A DNA stretch of 64,000 bases. It comes from Datura wrightii. Its lineage: Eukaryota > Streptophyta > Magnoliopsida > Solanales > Solanaceae. The translations under genes and the position numbers were made by a program. The stretch is taken from assembly GCA_035772735.1 (NCBI GenBank), contig JASDFA010000010.1:152460501-152524500 (forward strand), written 5' to 3'. Position 1 is the stretch's first letter; each line of letters starts with the position of its first letter. Positions 37,401 to 49,010 of this stretch are shown piece by piece. Under the pieces are notes generated by a model. It searched no databases and was not told the DNA's origin. It saw only the letters and a list, made by a program, of their open reading frames with translations.

Positions 37401-40400
37401 ATGCAGTCACTAGCTTGTGACTTTGTGAGGAATATAAAGCTTGGAGGTGAATAACTTTTGCAGAAAATCAGCTTCTGTTGGGGAAGCTTCCAAATGCAGT
37501 TTATATTCCATCACAGGAAAAAGCCCTAGATTTCCCTTCTAATAGGCTTGGCAGATTATTTATTTTTCTGTTCTTTCTCTAGTTTCAAAGCTGTTATACT
37601 TGGATTTGTTGGTTATTTGAACTGCAGAAGGATTAGCAAAGTCTAACCTGCATTTGGCGGCTTTTCTAGGATTGGAATTTACACTTAATAAGTGCTTCTT
37701 TCCCTTCTATCTTCCGAAAACCTGAGTAGCTGAGAAACAAGTCCCATGCCAAATGGAAGAAAGGAAGACAGAAACCTTCTTTCATGACCTTTATTCTGGA
37801 TTGTATTTAAATTCTTCACACAAATAGAGAGGTTACTAGTCCTTTCCTTTCAATCTCCTTGTAAAACCTGTTAACCTCCCAACGAATTTAAGCATTTATT
37901 CTAGTAGGTTTTTACTTCATTTATAAGTGGTTAAGCTGGTGATGGCGTCATTTTTATCATCTTATCTTTCCCTCTTTATGAAAAATGCAATGCAGATTGT
38001 CAAGTGTGGGGATTATTTTCAGGCAGATGGTGGTCCCAGAAGATTTGGCAATATATGTATTATTACGAAGTGGATAAAGACGACTCAGACTTCATTGATT
38101 TTGCGATGTCTGGAGGTGAACTATATTGAGGTTAGTAAATTATTCGCTGCCCTTGTTGTAAACAAGGAAAAGAGTATGAAGAATCTTATTATGTTGGACA
38201 TGGATATGGAACCTGACTGAAGATTATTTACCTGATTCATTTGATGGAGGGTGAGATTTGCTGATGTACATGTTTTGATTTCTGCACCATTTTATGTATC
38301 CAGACTGATTCTCTTCTTCACCAGTAATATGAGTCCTTGGCTTTAGGATACTCTTCTTTAAAGCTCTATGATCACGCATAGCTCTTTTTGCATAAGTTCT
38401 CCCAAGATTTGGGTTCTATTTTTATGAGAGCAAGAATAAGAAGGAATCGAAGCATATGGGGAATATTTTGCAATATTAGATGATGATTTCTATCAGTATT
38501 ACTTAAACAATTCAATTGGATAGTATTGTGTCATTTTTGCTTCGTTGTCACCTCTTAAGCTGCAACTCCATTCTAGCTTCAACCAGTGGCCAGTTTAGTT
38601 TCAAAACCAAACATTTTTGGATGTAGGTTTGATTTTTAAACCAAACAGGAAGATTGATTGGCTTGGAAACCATCCAGGTTTGGCTTTGGAAACCTCCCTT
38701 TTGTCTGGTTTCAAGGCCTCGTTTTAGTTGCAGCAAGAGTTTTAAAGTAATCATAGATAATGATTATCAATGCTAATTAAGCAGCATTGTCTGGAAAAGA
38801 TTCTTTCCTTCACTATTTTCAACCAAACAGGAAGACTGATTGGCTTGGAAACCATCCAGGTTTGGCTTTGGAAACCTTCCTTTTGTCTGGTTTCAAGGCC
38901 TCGTTTTAGTTGCAGCAAGAGTTTTAAAGTAATCATAGATAATGATTATCAATGCTAATTAAGCAGCATTGTCTGGAAAAGATTCTTTGGTGGTTGCTCA
39001 CCCATCCTTCACTATTTTCAAAGTCCTATTTCGAAGCACTTTATTCTACGGTGGGATCGTTTCTGCCTGCATTATCTATTTCTTTTACAATCTTTGATGC
39101 CTGGGGAAACTGATTGAGATAGATGACAACACCTTTCCCCTCTTCCTTACATGAGGACAACTTGAATATTAGTTATTTCCATTTTATCTTGTGTTGTTTA
39201 ATTACTTTTATAGCAGATCTAGTTTTTCTCTTGCCATGTAGACTGTAGTGGGTGGCAGTAGACTACTTGGTTAGAATTAAGCATTTGCTTCTATAAAAGG
39301 CTTCACAATTGGTACTACAGTTATTTCCACAATCTCTTGTGGATCTCTATCAAGCAATTCTGGCATTTTTATAGTTGAGAGTAAAGAAAACTTAAAGTCT
39401 TTCACTTGGCAGTACAAATGTTTTATTTCATATTATGATATCAGAAATGTGGTTTCTTCAACCTTGTACTTTTAGTGGAAATACCTTTTGGCAATCTCTT
39501 TCTTCTTTTTTTTTTTTTGATAATGAATACCTTTTGGCAATCTTGTAAGTAGTTTCTACAATGGTATGTAATTGTGGCCCAATTCTCCCATCAATTGCCA
39601 TCCTTATATGTAGTTAATGTTAACTTCTTCCCCATATTATGAGGGAGATGACAATAAATGTGTGATCTTTTCTCCTTGCTATTTACCAGTCAAAAGAACC
39701 ACCTTTGTGTGTTTTACACATTCAATATCCCGACTGGCCTGACCATGGAGTTCCAAAGGACACTCTTGCTGTTCGTGAAATACTGAAACGAACATCAAGC
39801 GTCCCACCCAGTCTTGGACCAATTGTGGTGCACTGCAGGTTTCTATGATCATCATCCCTGTAGATTTGCCTTTTAAAGATTCTGTATGCTTTCTAAAGTC
39901 TGACATCTCATTCTCTTACACAGTGCAGGTATTGGTAGGACTGGAACATACTGTGCAATCCATAATACCATCCAAAGAATATTGGTTGGAGATATGTCTG
40001 CGCGAGATCTTGTTAACACCATAACCATTTTTAGGTCTCAGCGAATTGGGATGGTTCAGACCATGGTACAGCAGCTTCTCTTCATTATTGAAATTGATAA
40101 TACAACTAAAATTACACAAGCAGATACTCGGCGGATTTGTTGAGGTGTCCGCAAACTGGCCTGGACACCACCGTCATAAAAATAACATTAGCGGATAATT
40201 GTCGATGCAATAATTTCTGGTTAGTTAAAGTAGTAGGTCACGCTATCAGGAAAAAAAGGTAGCAGGTGCCATGTTATTTCCCTGAGAATATAGCCGATTT
40301 CTTGTTTATTACTTGGTGCAACCATATTAATCAAACGGTATTATTAAACATTTTGTAAATGATAACCTATTGTTTTCACCCCGTTCAGTGTACCCCCTAA

Positions 40401-40702
40401 GAGCAGGACCACAAAATCTTTTTGTCCCAGTGTCCTTTTGTCCTTGTTTTTTGTTTTAAGAACAAGTTAAACGTCTTGCATTTTTTCAGCTATACTCTCT
40501 TTTCTCTTTTGGTATCTGTTACCCTCAGTACCTATGCTACTATGTGTCAACATTCTTAACTAATCTTTGCTCTTAGGTTCTTAAGTACTTATTGCATGGA
40601 ATGTCTGTACTAAACTACTATTGTATATTTCAGGAGCAATACCTCTTTTGCTATGATGCCATTATTGATGAACTTGAAGACCTCATTTCAGATACCCAAT
40701 GA
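25411..40702 (+). CDS. PTP1: Protein tyrosine phosphatase, PTP1 type (8 exons, 326 aa)
   Basis: Exons: 25411-25599, 36196-36292, 36385-36449, 36578-36712, 37996-38130, 39690-39838, 39924-40065, 40634-40702. All junctions are GT-AG and the phases join exactly. The product is a classical cytosolic/nuclear tyrosine phosphatase. Residues 87-90 KNRY and FIATQGPLPHTFEDFW are phosphatase-domain motifs, WPDHGVP has the acid Asp at 225, and HCSAGIGRTG has the nucleophile Cys256 and Arg262, a site split between exons 6 and 7. VQTM..QY is the Q-loop. Length is close to Arabidopsis PTP1, which dephosphorylates MAP kinases and is inhibited by oxidation of its active Cys. The start at 25411 fits the family; an in-frame ATG at 25291 exists. 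Intron 1 is 10,596 bp and full of transposons. All catalytic residues are present, so it should be functional if intron 1 is spliced. Confidence 0.95.
26940..28250 (+). pseudogene. LINE ORF1 (DUF4283-type nucleic-acid-binding protein), broken
   Basis: Around 27000-27210 the translation GQFLFELPSRVAAEHIMEGI followed by WIWKKMMLNLAWWESTTG follows the DUF4283 pattern of plant LINE ORF1 proteins (FLF.F....A..V...G.W......L...W.P..G). The downstream part to 28250 is charged and decayed with frameshifts. Opposite-strand frames over 27289-28217 are artefacts of this region. Confidence 0.6.
28330..30376 (+). pseudogene. LINE ORF2 (endonuclease and RT C-terminal part), broken
   Basis: The endonuclease (AP-type) is seen at 28399-28990 in two frames: GGIVIVWDGRVWV, VCGDFNTTRHPSEK (catalytic GDFN), GGNFTWKREDRHLTAARLDK, and SSDHSPIML (catalytic SDH). 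After a gap, the RT palm motif QYADDTLIFYEA is encoded at about 29455-29490, then FEVVSGLNISWQKSF. The thumb and later region continue to RRNFNDWEMERIDAF at 30376. Stops and frameshifts occur throughout. Confidence 0.75.
29213..29400. repeat. MITE-like insertion with palindromic TGGGATAAGTTATCCC units
   Basis: The piece starts GGTGGTTTGGTATGACGGATAA, a common MITE terminus style, and has three versions of TGGGATAAGTTATCCC, itself a near-perfect palindrome. The expected right terminus is not recognisable. It sits at the point where the LINE lost its RT core. Confidence 0.5.
32140..32878. mobile_element. hAT-type non-autonomous element 1 (739 bp, 8-bp TSD)
   Basis: The termini are CAGTGTTCAGGGAAGCG and, reversed, CAGTATTCAGGAAAGCG. 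The 8-bp target duplication CCTCTAAC is at 32132-32139 and 32879-32886, diagnostic of the hAT superfamily. Subterminal regions (32150-32235 and 32725-32870) are packed with GAAGCG/CGCTTC motifs in both orientations. The core is purine-rich (GAAGAAGAA type, 32330-32580). Long Phe/Leu-rich frames on the minus strand are the complement of that purine tract and not genes. Confidence 0.88.
33735..33900. other. GC-rich island of unknown origin
   Basis: About 165 bp of strongly GC-rich sequence (GGGGGGGGCGGCGAGCC..., GGGGCGCGACGCGCC, GGCGCGGGGCGG) lies abruptly between an (AT)n run at 33722-33735 and normal AT-rich DNA. Short frames on both strands reach 95 aa here only because GC-rich DNA lacks stops. 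I do not recognise it. Confidence 0.5.
34011..36195 (+). other. Rest of PTP1 intron 1
   Basis: Unremarkable intron sequence before exon 2. A short piece at 34655-34706 (CCAGATCCCACTTGTGGGG, then ACACTTGGTATGTTGTTG) resembles the 3' end of Solanaceae tRNA-derived SINEs, which finish in TTG repeats; that identification is tentative. Confidence 0.4.
38639..38988 (+). repeat. 168-bp tandem duplication in PTP1 intron 5
   Basis: The block starting AACCAAACAGGAAGA and ending GGAAAAGATTCTTT occurs at 38639-38806 and again at 38821-38988 with very few differences. The high identity shows a recent duplication compared with the surrounding repeats. It lies wholly inside the intron between exons 5 and 6. 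Confidence 0.85.
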
Positions 40703-41339
40703 AGAAAGAGAGTTCATTATGGTAATTTTCAATTTTTCACTGTCAGGAAGTCCAATTGGATATTGAAGCAAATACTCGCACTTGTTTGTTTTTCTACAGC
40801 TGTGGATTTCACCCAATATTTTCTCCTCTATCTTTTCCTAAATTAGTCTCTAACCATTTAAAGTGTTGTATTCCAACAAGATCCATGCAACTGGTTACAA
40901 TCATGCCTGTACTTGCTTACAAATGAGAAATGGAGCAATAATTTGTGCCGAAGAAGCAAATCAGTTGGGTCCACTTGAGTTGCTTACTGCTCTTACCGGG
41001 TAGGAATAAGCAGAAACGTACAAAATATAGTATGTTGTATTTCTGCTTGGAAGTATATATGCTTTTAGAGAGGGAAAGAATGGAGTGGTTTGCTTGTCGA
41101 CATCGTTTAGAATATGTAAGATTCTATGGCCTTCTCAAATTTAAAATCCTCTTGATGATAGCCTACTTATTGGTGGTTCAATGGATGGCAAGCTGATGAT
41201 GTTCAAGGTACTATAATCTAGTAGCTTTTACACTAACTTTCTTGCAATGGTTTATGTAGAAGACCTTAAAAGTACCTTGCATAATAATAGGGAATCAAGA
41301 GTCGTGGATTTTGTTAAATAGAGCTTTGTCTTAATATTG

Positions 41340-41560
41340 ATAAAATCAAGCTATACTGTTATTAGAAGGCATCCTTTGCGAGGGGTTGTTTGTCTCATGA
41401 GCGAAATTATGCGCTTAAGAGAAGTGAGCGGTTCAAACACACAGAGCGCGAAATGATCCTCAACGGAGAAGCGTAGATTGGATCTCATCTTTTGAGGAGT
41501 TGCATCAATATCAACTAGCTCACCAGAAGATAGATCGAAAAAATTCAATCTTTTTTCTAA
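41340..41560 (-). other. Unidentified, possibly coding-derived fragment downstream of PTP1
   Basis: This stretch has a more balanced base composition than its neighbours and carries a 65-codon frame on the minus strand (41351-41548). The frame has mixed, non-repetitive amino acids (MNFFDLSSGELVDIDATPQK...). I do not recognise the protein. It could be a gene fragment carried by the adjacent TIR-like element or an organelle-derived piece. Confidence 0.3.
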
Positions 41561-41606
41561 TAGAGCAATTTGACAGGAGAAACACTTTTTCTAAAAGACT
41601 TAAAAG

Positions 41607-42325
41607 AGGGTGTTTGGCTTAGTTTATAAGCTTCTTTTAAGCATTTTTTAATCTTTTTTTAGTATTTGATTTTATCAAAAAGTGTCTTAAAAAATTAAAA
41701 AGTGCTTTTAAAAAGACAAAAGTCAAAAGTTGGTAGATATCAATTTTTTATTTTTTAGCTTATACGCATTTTAAGTTTAACCAAACTATTTACTTTTTTA
41801 TCCCCATAATATTTTTCTAATTTCAATAATACTCTCACTCAAATTTTTGATAAAATTTTACTTTTTGGTGCATATTAGGAAAAAAATAATTAAAAATTTG
41901 AAAATAAAAAAAAAGAGAAAAAAGTCAAGGTAGTATTAATTCATTTAAATTATTATATTCAATTTACAAATAAAAAATAGAACTATACTCCTAATAAAAA
42001 GAAAATGAGAGATTTTCTTAATTTTATTCAAATTATATATTTTAAAAATTAAAACTAACTTAATAATTAGTTTATATTAAAAAAAAATTTAAATCCTAAT
42101 TATTTTAGAAATAAAAATATTATAGTAATTCGCTTTTTATAGTTGTTAATAATTTTAAGGGCATTTCAGTCATTTGATTCAAAATAAGTGTTGACATCAA
42201 TAACTTTTTCCCATTAATATTTTTATTTAAATACATAATTATTTATTTATAAAATAAATTTTAATACTTAAAAAATATTTTAAATAATTATATTTAAAAG
42301 TCACTTTTTTCCGCTAAACCAACCG
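41607..42325. mobile_element. MITE-like AT-rich element
   Basis: The left end GGGTGTTTGGCTTAGTTTAT and the right end CCGCTAAACCAACCGACTC are weakly inverted (GTTTGGCTTAG versus GGTTGGTTTAG when reversed). The interior is nearly pure A/T with AAAAGTGCTTTT-like motifs. Such composition fits a decayed MITE; the boundaries are approximate. Confidence 0.4.
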
Positions 42326-42599
42326 ACTCTCAGTTATTTTAGCAGCGTCGTAGTTGTGTTTTTCAAAAGAAAGGTTATTACTGAAAAACAATGCAAGTGA
42401 TTATACGCCTGGCTTGCTTTGGAAAAAGCTGGACTTTGGTCGGCACAAAAGGAAAGTTATTTGAAAGCAAGCCTGCAAGAAAAATATTCCGATCATATTT
42501 CAAAATACAAAATAAGTGAAGCAACAAGTAGTAATACATATTGAATAACAAAAGCCTATGCAACTATTCAATAGTTCCTACCTCTCATATACAAAGTGC

Positions 42600-44160
42600 A
42601 ACGATACTTGATTAGTTACAATTTTCTTAGAATAAACTTTTCACACTTCTTTACTGGTTCATCGGCGCGTTTCTTCTTTACATGTCCTAATCATCTCAAC
42701 TTTATTTTTCTCCTTTTGTCTATCAAGGAGATCATCTCCATATTGCTATGTATAATTTCATTTCTAATCATATCTCTCCTAATATGTCTACAAGTCCATC
42801 TGAGCATCCTCATCTCTATTACTTTCATCTTCTGAACATGGCGTTCTTGATTGTTCAACATTTTGCCTCATAGAACAGTGTTAGTCTAACCACCATTCGG
42901 TAGAACTTACCTTTAAGACGCGATGGCACGTTCTTATAGCACAGTACCCCGAAGGCAAGTTTTCATTTACCTACCCCACTCCTATACGATTTGTAACATC
43001 ATCATTAATCTTTCCGTTTTCTTGGATTATTGACCCAAGATACTTGAAACTTCCTCTCTTGAATATGACTTGTGTATCGATCTTCACTTTCACCTTCGCC
43101 TCATGCTTAAAATCACTGAACTTGCACTACATGTAGTCAAGTATTTTGTTTTAGTCCCGCTTAACCTGAAACCTTTTAACTCTAGGGTGTATCTCCCAAA
43201 TTTCAGTCTATCGTTAACTCCACTGCACATCTTGACGATCTAAACTATGTCATCTGTGAATAACGTGTACCGCGATATTCTCCCCTGAATATGTTCCGTC
43301 AATTCATCCATCACTAAGGTAAGTAGGAATGAGGTAAGGGTTGATCCCTAATGCAACCCCTTCATGACCTGAAAGTCTTTTGAGTCACCTCTCACTATTA
43401 TAACCTGAATTTTGGCTCCATCGTATATGTCTTTAATTACTTTAATGTAAACCACATGTACATCTTTAGACTCTAAACGTCTTTATAGGACCTCTCTAAG
43501 AACTTTATCATATGTATTTTCTAGGTCAATGACTCTCTTCCTGCCTATATATTGCTCCAACAATCTCCTTACAAGATGAATGACTTCTATATTGATCGTC
43601 CCGACATGAATTCGAATTGATTGTCAGACTCATTTCGACCACTCTCTCTCAAACTTTCATATTATGAATTAATAACTTGATACCCCTTTAGTTGTTGCCA
43701 TTCTGAGTATCACCCTTATTCTTGTACAACAAAATTATTTTACTCCGCTTCCGTTTTCCTGACATCTTAACCGTCCTAAATATGGTAATTAAATAACTCA
43801 ATGAACCACTTCATACCTGCTTTGCCTGCGCTCTTCAAAAAATTCACTGGAATCTTGTCTGAATCTGGTCACTCTTCTGCTCCTAATACTCTGCATCCTT
43901 TATGCACCTACAATATTTAAAAATCTCTATGACTCCCGGAAAACTTTAACTCCCCCAACATGATATCCTTATCCCCTCCTTCATTTTAAAAGCTTGTGAA
44001 ATATGTTTTTCGTCTCCTCTTCTACCAATACTTCATCATTTTCGTCCTTGATGCACTTCACTAGATTCAAGTTATAAGCCCTTCTCTCCCTCGTCTTAGC
44101 GAGCCTATATAAATTTCTATTCTTTCGCCTTTGCACTCGAGCTCTTCATACAAGTGTTCA
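42600..44160 (-). mobile_element. RTE-type LINE relic, antisense
   Basis: Translation of the minus strand, with many frameshifts, gives in order: YNLNLVKCIKDENDEVLVEE (about 44075-44010), VIDLENTYDKVL (about 43535-43505; family form DLEKAYD.VPRE), and VMDELTEHIQGRI..LFTDDIV (about 43315-43235), the last being the RT catalytic FADDIV box with Ala changed to Thr. This order and wording is that of plant RTE-clade LINE reverse transcriptases. No intact frame remains, so it is an old relic in the PTP1-Y14 intergenic region. Confidence 0.75.
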
Positions 44161-44539
44161 AAAAATATTATTTTAGCCGTTGTGATCGTTAACTATCTTT
44201 AAATAGTACGTACTCCAATTAACTTTAGTTTTATGTAGTTCAATTAAATAGTATTTCAATTCCCTTAATAAGTATGTATTTCAAAAATTTGATTAAATTA
44301 ATTCATATTTACGCCACATAAGCTCTATTAAGAATTAAATACTCCATAATAAAAATTTCTTCCTTCTCGGAATTTATATTTTGGACTTTAAATTATCAAT
44401 AAAAGATTTCATCCATTCCCGTCATATCTGTCGATTATAATTTCATTGAAATATGAATATGCATTGCTAGTGTATTTCGGAGTGTCAAATCAGATAATTT
44501 GGTACTATTCTTATTAATTGCAGTAAACAAATCAATTAT

Positions 44540-44772
44540 ACTCCTATTAAGGGAGAATCTTTGACCCGACCCGACCCGAAAAGATTGGGAAGACCATATG
44601 GCCCAAAAACCCTTCCCTCCAAAGTAAAATCGCCAGCTTTTGCCTGGACACAGCTTCGATAAATATACTTTACACCCTCTTTCCATTCATTAGTACCTAT
44701 TATATTCAGTTGAAATCAAGGAATCAAACTCAAACCAACCAAAACTTCTTTCTTTTTGCTGCAGCGGCGAAA
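44540..44772 (+). promoter_or_regulatory. Promoter and 5' UTR region of Y14
   Basis: The region upstream of the Y14 start contains CCCGACCCGACCCG and TGGCCCAAAAACCCTTC, the latter holding a GGCCCA element of the kind common in plant housekeeping and RNA-processing gene promoters. A weak TATA-like GATAAATATA occurs near 44657. Assignment is by position and motif only. Confidence 0.35.
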
Positions 44773-47700
44773 ATGGCGAACGCGGAGGAGGCTGTGGATT
44801 TCGAACCAGAGGAAGACGATCTGATGGACGAAGACGTTGACGCTTCGTCACCTAGGGCACCGATACCAAAGCTGAAATCAGCCATTACAGGCGGTGGCGG
44901 TTCTTCTGCTTCTAAGAAAATCAAAGGCCGTGGTTTCCGTGAAGAGACTGCTGAGGCTGAACGAAATGCTCGCCTTTCTGCTCGATTTGATTCTCTCGAC
45001 TCCGAAGGTGGACCTGGACCTGAACGATGTTAGTTTCTCCTTTTCCTCATCTTTTATATAACGCAAAGAAGTTTCTACTTCCTTATTTTTCTTTTTAGAA
45101 TTTTGTTCAAATTAGGGGAAAATGTTTCAGTGGGATGACAATTCGTTTAATGTAATTATTATTATTATTTTTAATGGTTTGGTTAGGGACCTGTACTTAG
45201 AGAAGCGATAGTGTTAAAAAAAAACTATATGTTTGTGTATGGAGGTTGACAGTCCGGGTAATGGGTATAGAGTCTCTAATGACATGTTTAGTATGGTTAG
45301 AGACTTTTATTTAGAGAATATCTAGGTTTCAGATACCCTAATTTTGACAGGTAAAAAATGCTTGTTATAATTGGTTTTCACTTGGTATTTGTGTTTGAAT
45401 TAAGGAAAAATGCTGCAGGTTGATAATCCGCGTAATGTAATGACCCTTTAAGGAGTATTCTTAGTTTGGTCTACAGACTTGAATCTAGAGAAGATCTAAC
45501 TTTATAAGGCTAAAATTGAATATTTAGGTGTTCACCCTGTTATCTGTTAGATTCTTTCAGGAGGAGCTTTTGTGGTTTTATTGAGTGTATTCCACTTGTT
45601 CTTCTGTTTTAATTTAATTTATTTTCTGCTATTGATTAGTTGAACGATGGTAAATTGCTTTTGTAAATGACACCGTGTTAAGGCTTCACCTACAATGCGT
45701 AAGCATGCAGAACTAGAAAATTGACTAAAGAAGATTGGACCTACTTCTAACAGAAGTTGGTTTTGTTCATCTGTGTGTAAAGAAAAACGGTTAGAGAAAG
45801 GAATGCTGCAAAATATTGCTTGTACTTATCTTCAACTTTGTAGGACCTGCAATGAGAAATAAAAGGTGGAATAACTTGAAGTTTATTGAGTTAAGGTCTT
45901 CATTTAAAAAAGAGTGGGAAGATCATGAAATAAGGCACACTGTTTGTATTTAATGTACATATTTGTGCAGTTTGGTCCTTTTCTCTGGCCATTCTGCTTC
46001 TCGAGCTTCATGGTCTTTACATTGCCAATGTGCTAACTAGTTGAATTGGGTTCCAGTTATTACTTAAGTTACATCCAATAAGCACTTAATAGTAGGCTGT
46101 TGATTTGTCACTTTGTCACTGTTGCTTAGGTTTTAGGAGAGAGCTGGCTTTGTGCACAGCTAATCCAACTAACCCAACTTACCTCAGTGCTGAAGTAGTT
46201 AGAAAAGTTGTGCAGCAGAATCTAATTTGCTGATTTCAGTCAGAGATACCAGTTGTTTGATTGCTAGGTCACCAGCACTTCAATAATATGTAATTTATGC
46301 TGGGTATCTGAGTATTTTTTTCAGGTTATGCAATTGTGATGTAATAAACACCCCAAAATGTCTGATAGATGATGCTTCAGACATGGATGGCATCGTTGCC
46401 TTCTTTTTTATCTATTGAGTTTACCAGTAGATTAATAAAGGTTTAAATAAGTAGTAGAGGGCTAATGGGAAGTTCTGCAGCCATTGAAGGATGGATTATT
46501 TTAGTCACTGGAGTTAATGAGGAAGCACAAGAAGATGATCTTCATAATACATTTGGTGAGTTCGGGGAGATCAAGAATTTGCATTTGAATCTGGATCGTC
46601 GTTCTGGATTTGTCAAGGTAAACTGGCTCTTTTCTTTCTCGGAACGTGTAGCTGCTTCTTTGGGTTTAGGTTTCATTTTCTGGGTGTTGCACACATGATT
46701 TTGTATGAATTGTCCCATTGTATGCTTTAATCTAATAAGTTTTCCTATCAAAATATTTTGGATGATGAAAAAATTGCTATGATCAAGAAAATTGTGTTGA
46801 AAATTTTAAGTGACTGACCTTCCTTGTTTGATATAACTATGTAAGAGCATTTCCTTGATGAATTTGTAATGGAAATAATTGAAGGAAACAGGATTAATGT
46901 TATGTTAATTATGAGCGACTCCAGATAGATACTTTTCTTTGTTTTTAGTTTAGTTTCTGCATCTGTCTTAGTTTGGAGCTGTATCATTTTTATAAAGTTT
47001 TCCAATTCGACAGGGTTATGCACTTATTGAATATGAAAACTTTGAAGAAGCAGAGAGAGCTATAAATGAAATGGATGGGAATGAGCTGCTCACTCAGACT
47101 ATACATGTCGATTGGGCATTCAGCAAAGGTCCTTTTAGAAGGAGAAATGCTAGGAGGAGGTATCTTCTTGGATAATCTGGTTAATGTAATTTTGTGCATA
47201 GAATAGCTGTGAAAATGCATCCTGAACCAAGGATACACGTTTTTCACTTTTAATCAATGTTTCTAAATGTTGGCACATATTTCTCCAGGAGCATAGATTT
47301 ACTCTCTTCTTGGGAAAAAATCTGGACCTTAGAATTATTTGCAGAGATTGAAAGTGCCACTTTTTAAACATTTGCAACTGCTTAAATGATATGACCTAAT
47401 TGTTATCTTGTGAAATTTTGGGGCCTAGTATTTTGCAAAAGTAAATGTGAACCAGGAAGGTGCAATAGTAGCTTCACAAAGTACACAAACTCCATGAGCT
47501 CAAATAATCAGTAAAATTCTCTATGCTATTTGCTTAACCCTGATTACACAAAAAACATAAGGCATTAAACTGACTATAATGCATGTCTGATTAGTTAAAT
47601 GGTTAAGACAGTCCCAAGTAGCCTACCCATTTGGAGGCCGTGTATCTTCAATGGCTGAAATCTGGTGGCAGCAAACACTGCTCCAAAATTGCCAAACAGA

Positions 47701-49010
47701 AGATTGGGTAGGATTGGTTCAATGTTTAAAACCAGTCCTCAGTAGCCTTGCAACCCCTGAATCATACCTATCAGTAGACAAACTGCAAAACTCATGTCAG
47801 ACTTCTCTTCCGGTTTATTCGTCAAGTTCGCCAACAATTAGAGAGCTGTTTGCTTTGCACTATACATATGATTGCTGTGGTTGTATGAAAATATGTAGTG
47901 ACGGATTAGGTTTTCCTAACATCATTTAGTCACGAAATGATTGTGTGAAGATTTATGCATTTCCCACTCTCCCAAGGATAGGTGTCCCAACTCCCAAGAA
48001 CACTTTGGGCATTTATTAACATTTGGAGCGGGGTGGGAAGGTGGTGGAATTGGTGAAACAAAATCTAGGAATGTGACTATGGGCTATGGGTTGCAATTTA
48101 TTATCAAATATAGGGTAGGCACTTCACATTTTCCATTCAAAACTATGTGTCTTGTTGGGGATTTCTTTCTTTTTGGCAAAAAGGGAGTTGGATACTATGT
48201 GACGAACTTACACATAACCTAGAGATAGGATTCTATGACAGCAATGTTGTAAGTAGGCACACATCTGTTTCCTGGAAGTTTGTTAACCCTTGTTTAGTTA
48301 TTACAAGTGAGCAGTATCTCCTTGGTGCCTTGCAGTGGTATAAAGGTGTTTCTAATGTATCCATTTAAAAAGGAACAAAGGATTTGTAACTGTCTTTGTT
48401 ATGCTCAAGATGTCATGAACGTCTTAGTAATTGTTAAAGCTACAGACTAATTACTGGGTTGTTCAGACATATCAGTTTGTAAGTAGCAACTTCAGTTGTT
48501 GTGTCCCCTCCATTCTGTTAGAAAAATAGGAAGAGTTAGAGAATTGTAATATTGTTGGGGGTTTTCTAGTCAGTTCATACCCTTTTGAGCTGGTAAGAAG
48601 ACTACTGACTTATGAGATACTTGTCGCTCTATTAAGTCAATTTTCACTTTTCAATTAGAGGAAAGTATATCCTTGTCCTTTGAGCATACAACCCTTTTTA
48701 TATTTATCTTTTTATGATGCATCTTCATTTTTTATTCCGAAATTTGAATGAAATTCCTATCTGACTACTTGGCTACAAAATCTGGGTTTAAATGTTTGGA
48801 ACATCTGTTTTATGATGCATCTTCATTTCTTATTCGGCAATTCAAATGAAATTCCTATCTGACTACTTCAATGCAAAATCTGGGTTTAAATGTTTGGATC
48901 ATCTGCAAGGTTTTTGGGTTGAAGAAGTATCAGACTAATATGTAGTTATCCTCAATCTTTGCAGGTCGCCTCGCAGTCATCGTTCTAGAAGTCCCAGGAG
49001 GAGATTCTAG
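44773..49010 (+). CDS. Y14: Exon junction complex protein Y14 / RBM8A (4 exons, 194 aa)
   Basis: Exons: 44773-45028, 46481-46617, 47014-47159, 48965-49010, all GT-AG with matching phases. The N-terminus has the acidic Y14 signature VDFEPEEDDLMDED, then KIKGRGFREE. One RRM follows with RNP2 ILVTGV (residues 92-97) and RNP1 KGYALIEY (131-138), and HVDWAFSKGP closes the fold. The last residues form an Arg/Ser tail ending SRSPRRRF. Y14 pairs with MAGO through the RRM surface and is deposited upstream of spliced junctions, acting in mRNA export, localisation and nonsense-mediated decay, mainly in the nucleus. Length is near the Arabidopsis protein (about 200 aa). The last exon encodes only the tail after a 1805-bp intron. 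No defect is visible. Confidence 0.96.
48713..48905 (+). repeat. 98-bp tandem duplication in Y14 intron 3
   Basis: TATGATGCATCTTCATTT... occurs at 48713 and again at 48811 with a 98-bp period and about 90 % identity by eye. The second copy ends some 60 bp before exon 4 and includes TTCCTATCTGACTACTT, sequence that could overlap the branch-site region. Confidence 0.75.

Noticed and set aside
42378..42835. Short frames next to the RTE relic on both strands
   Set aside because: Low-complexity Leu/Ile/Phe translations; the RTE reading on the minus strand explains the region to the right.
47590..47660. tRNA- or SINE-like start (TTAGTTAAATGGTTAAGAC)
   Set aside because: It resembles an A-box only loosely; no cloverleaf or B-box was found.
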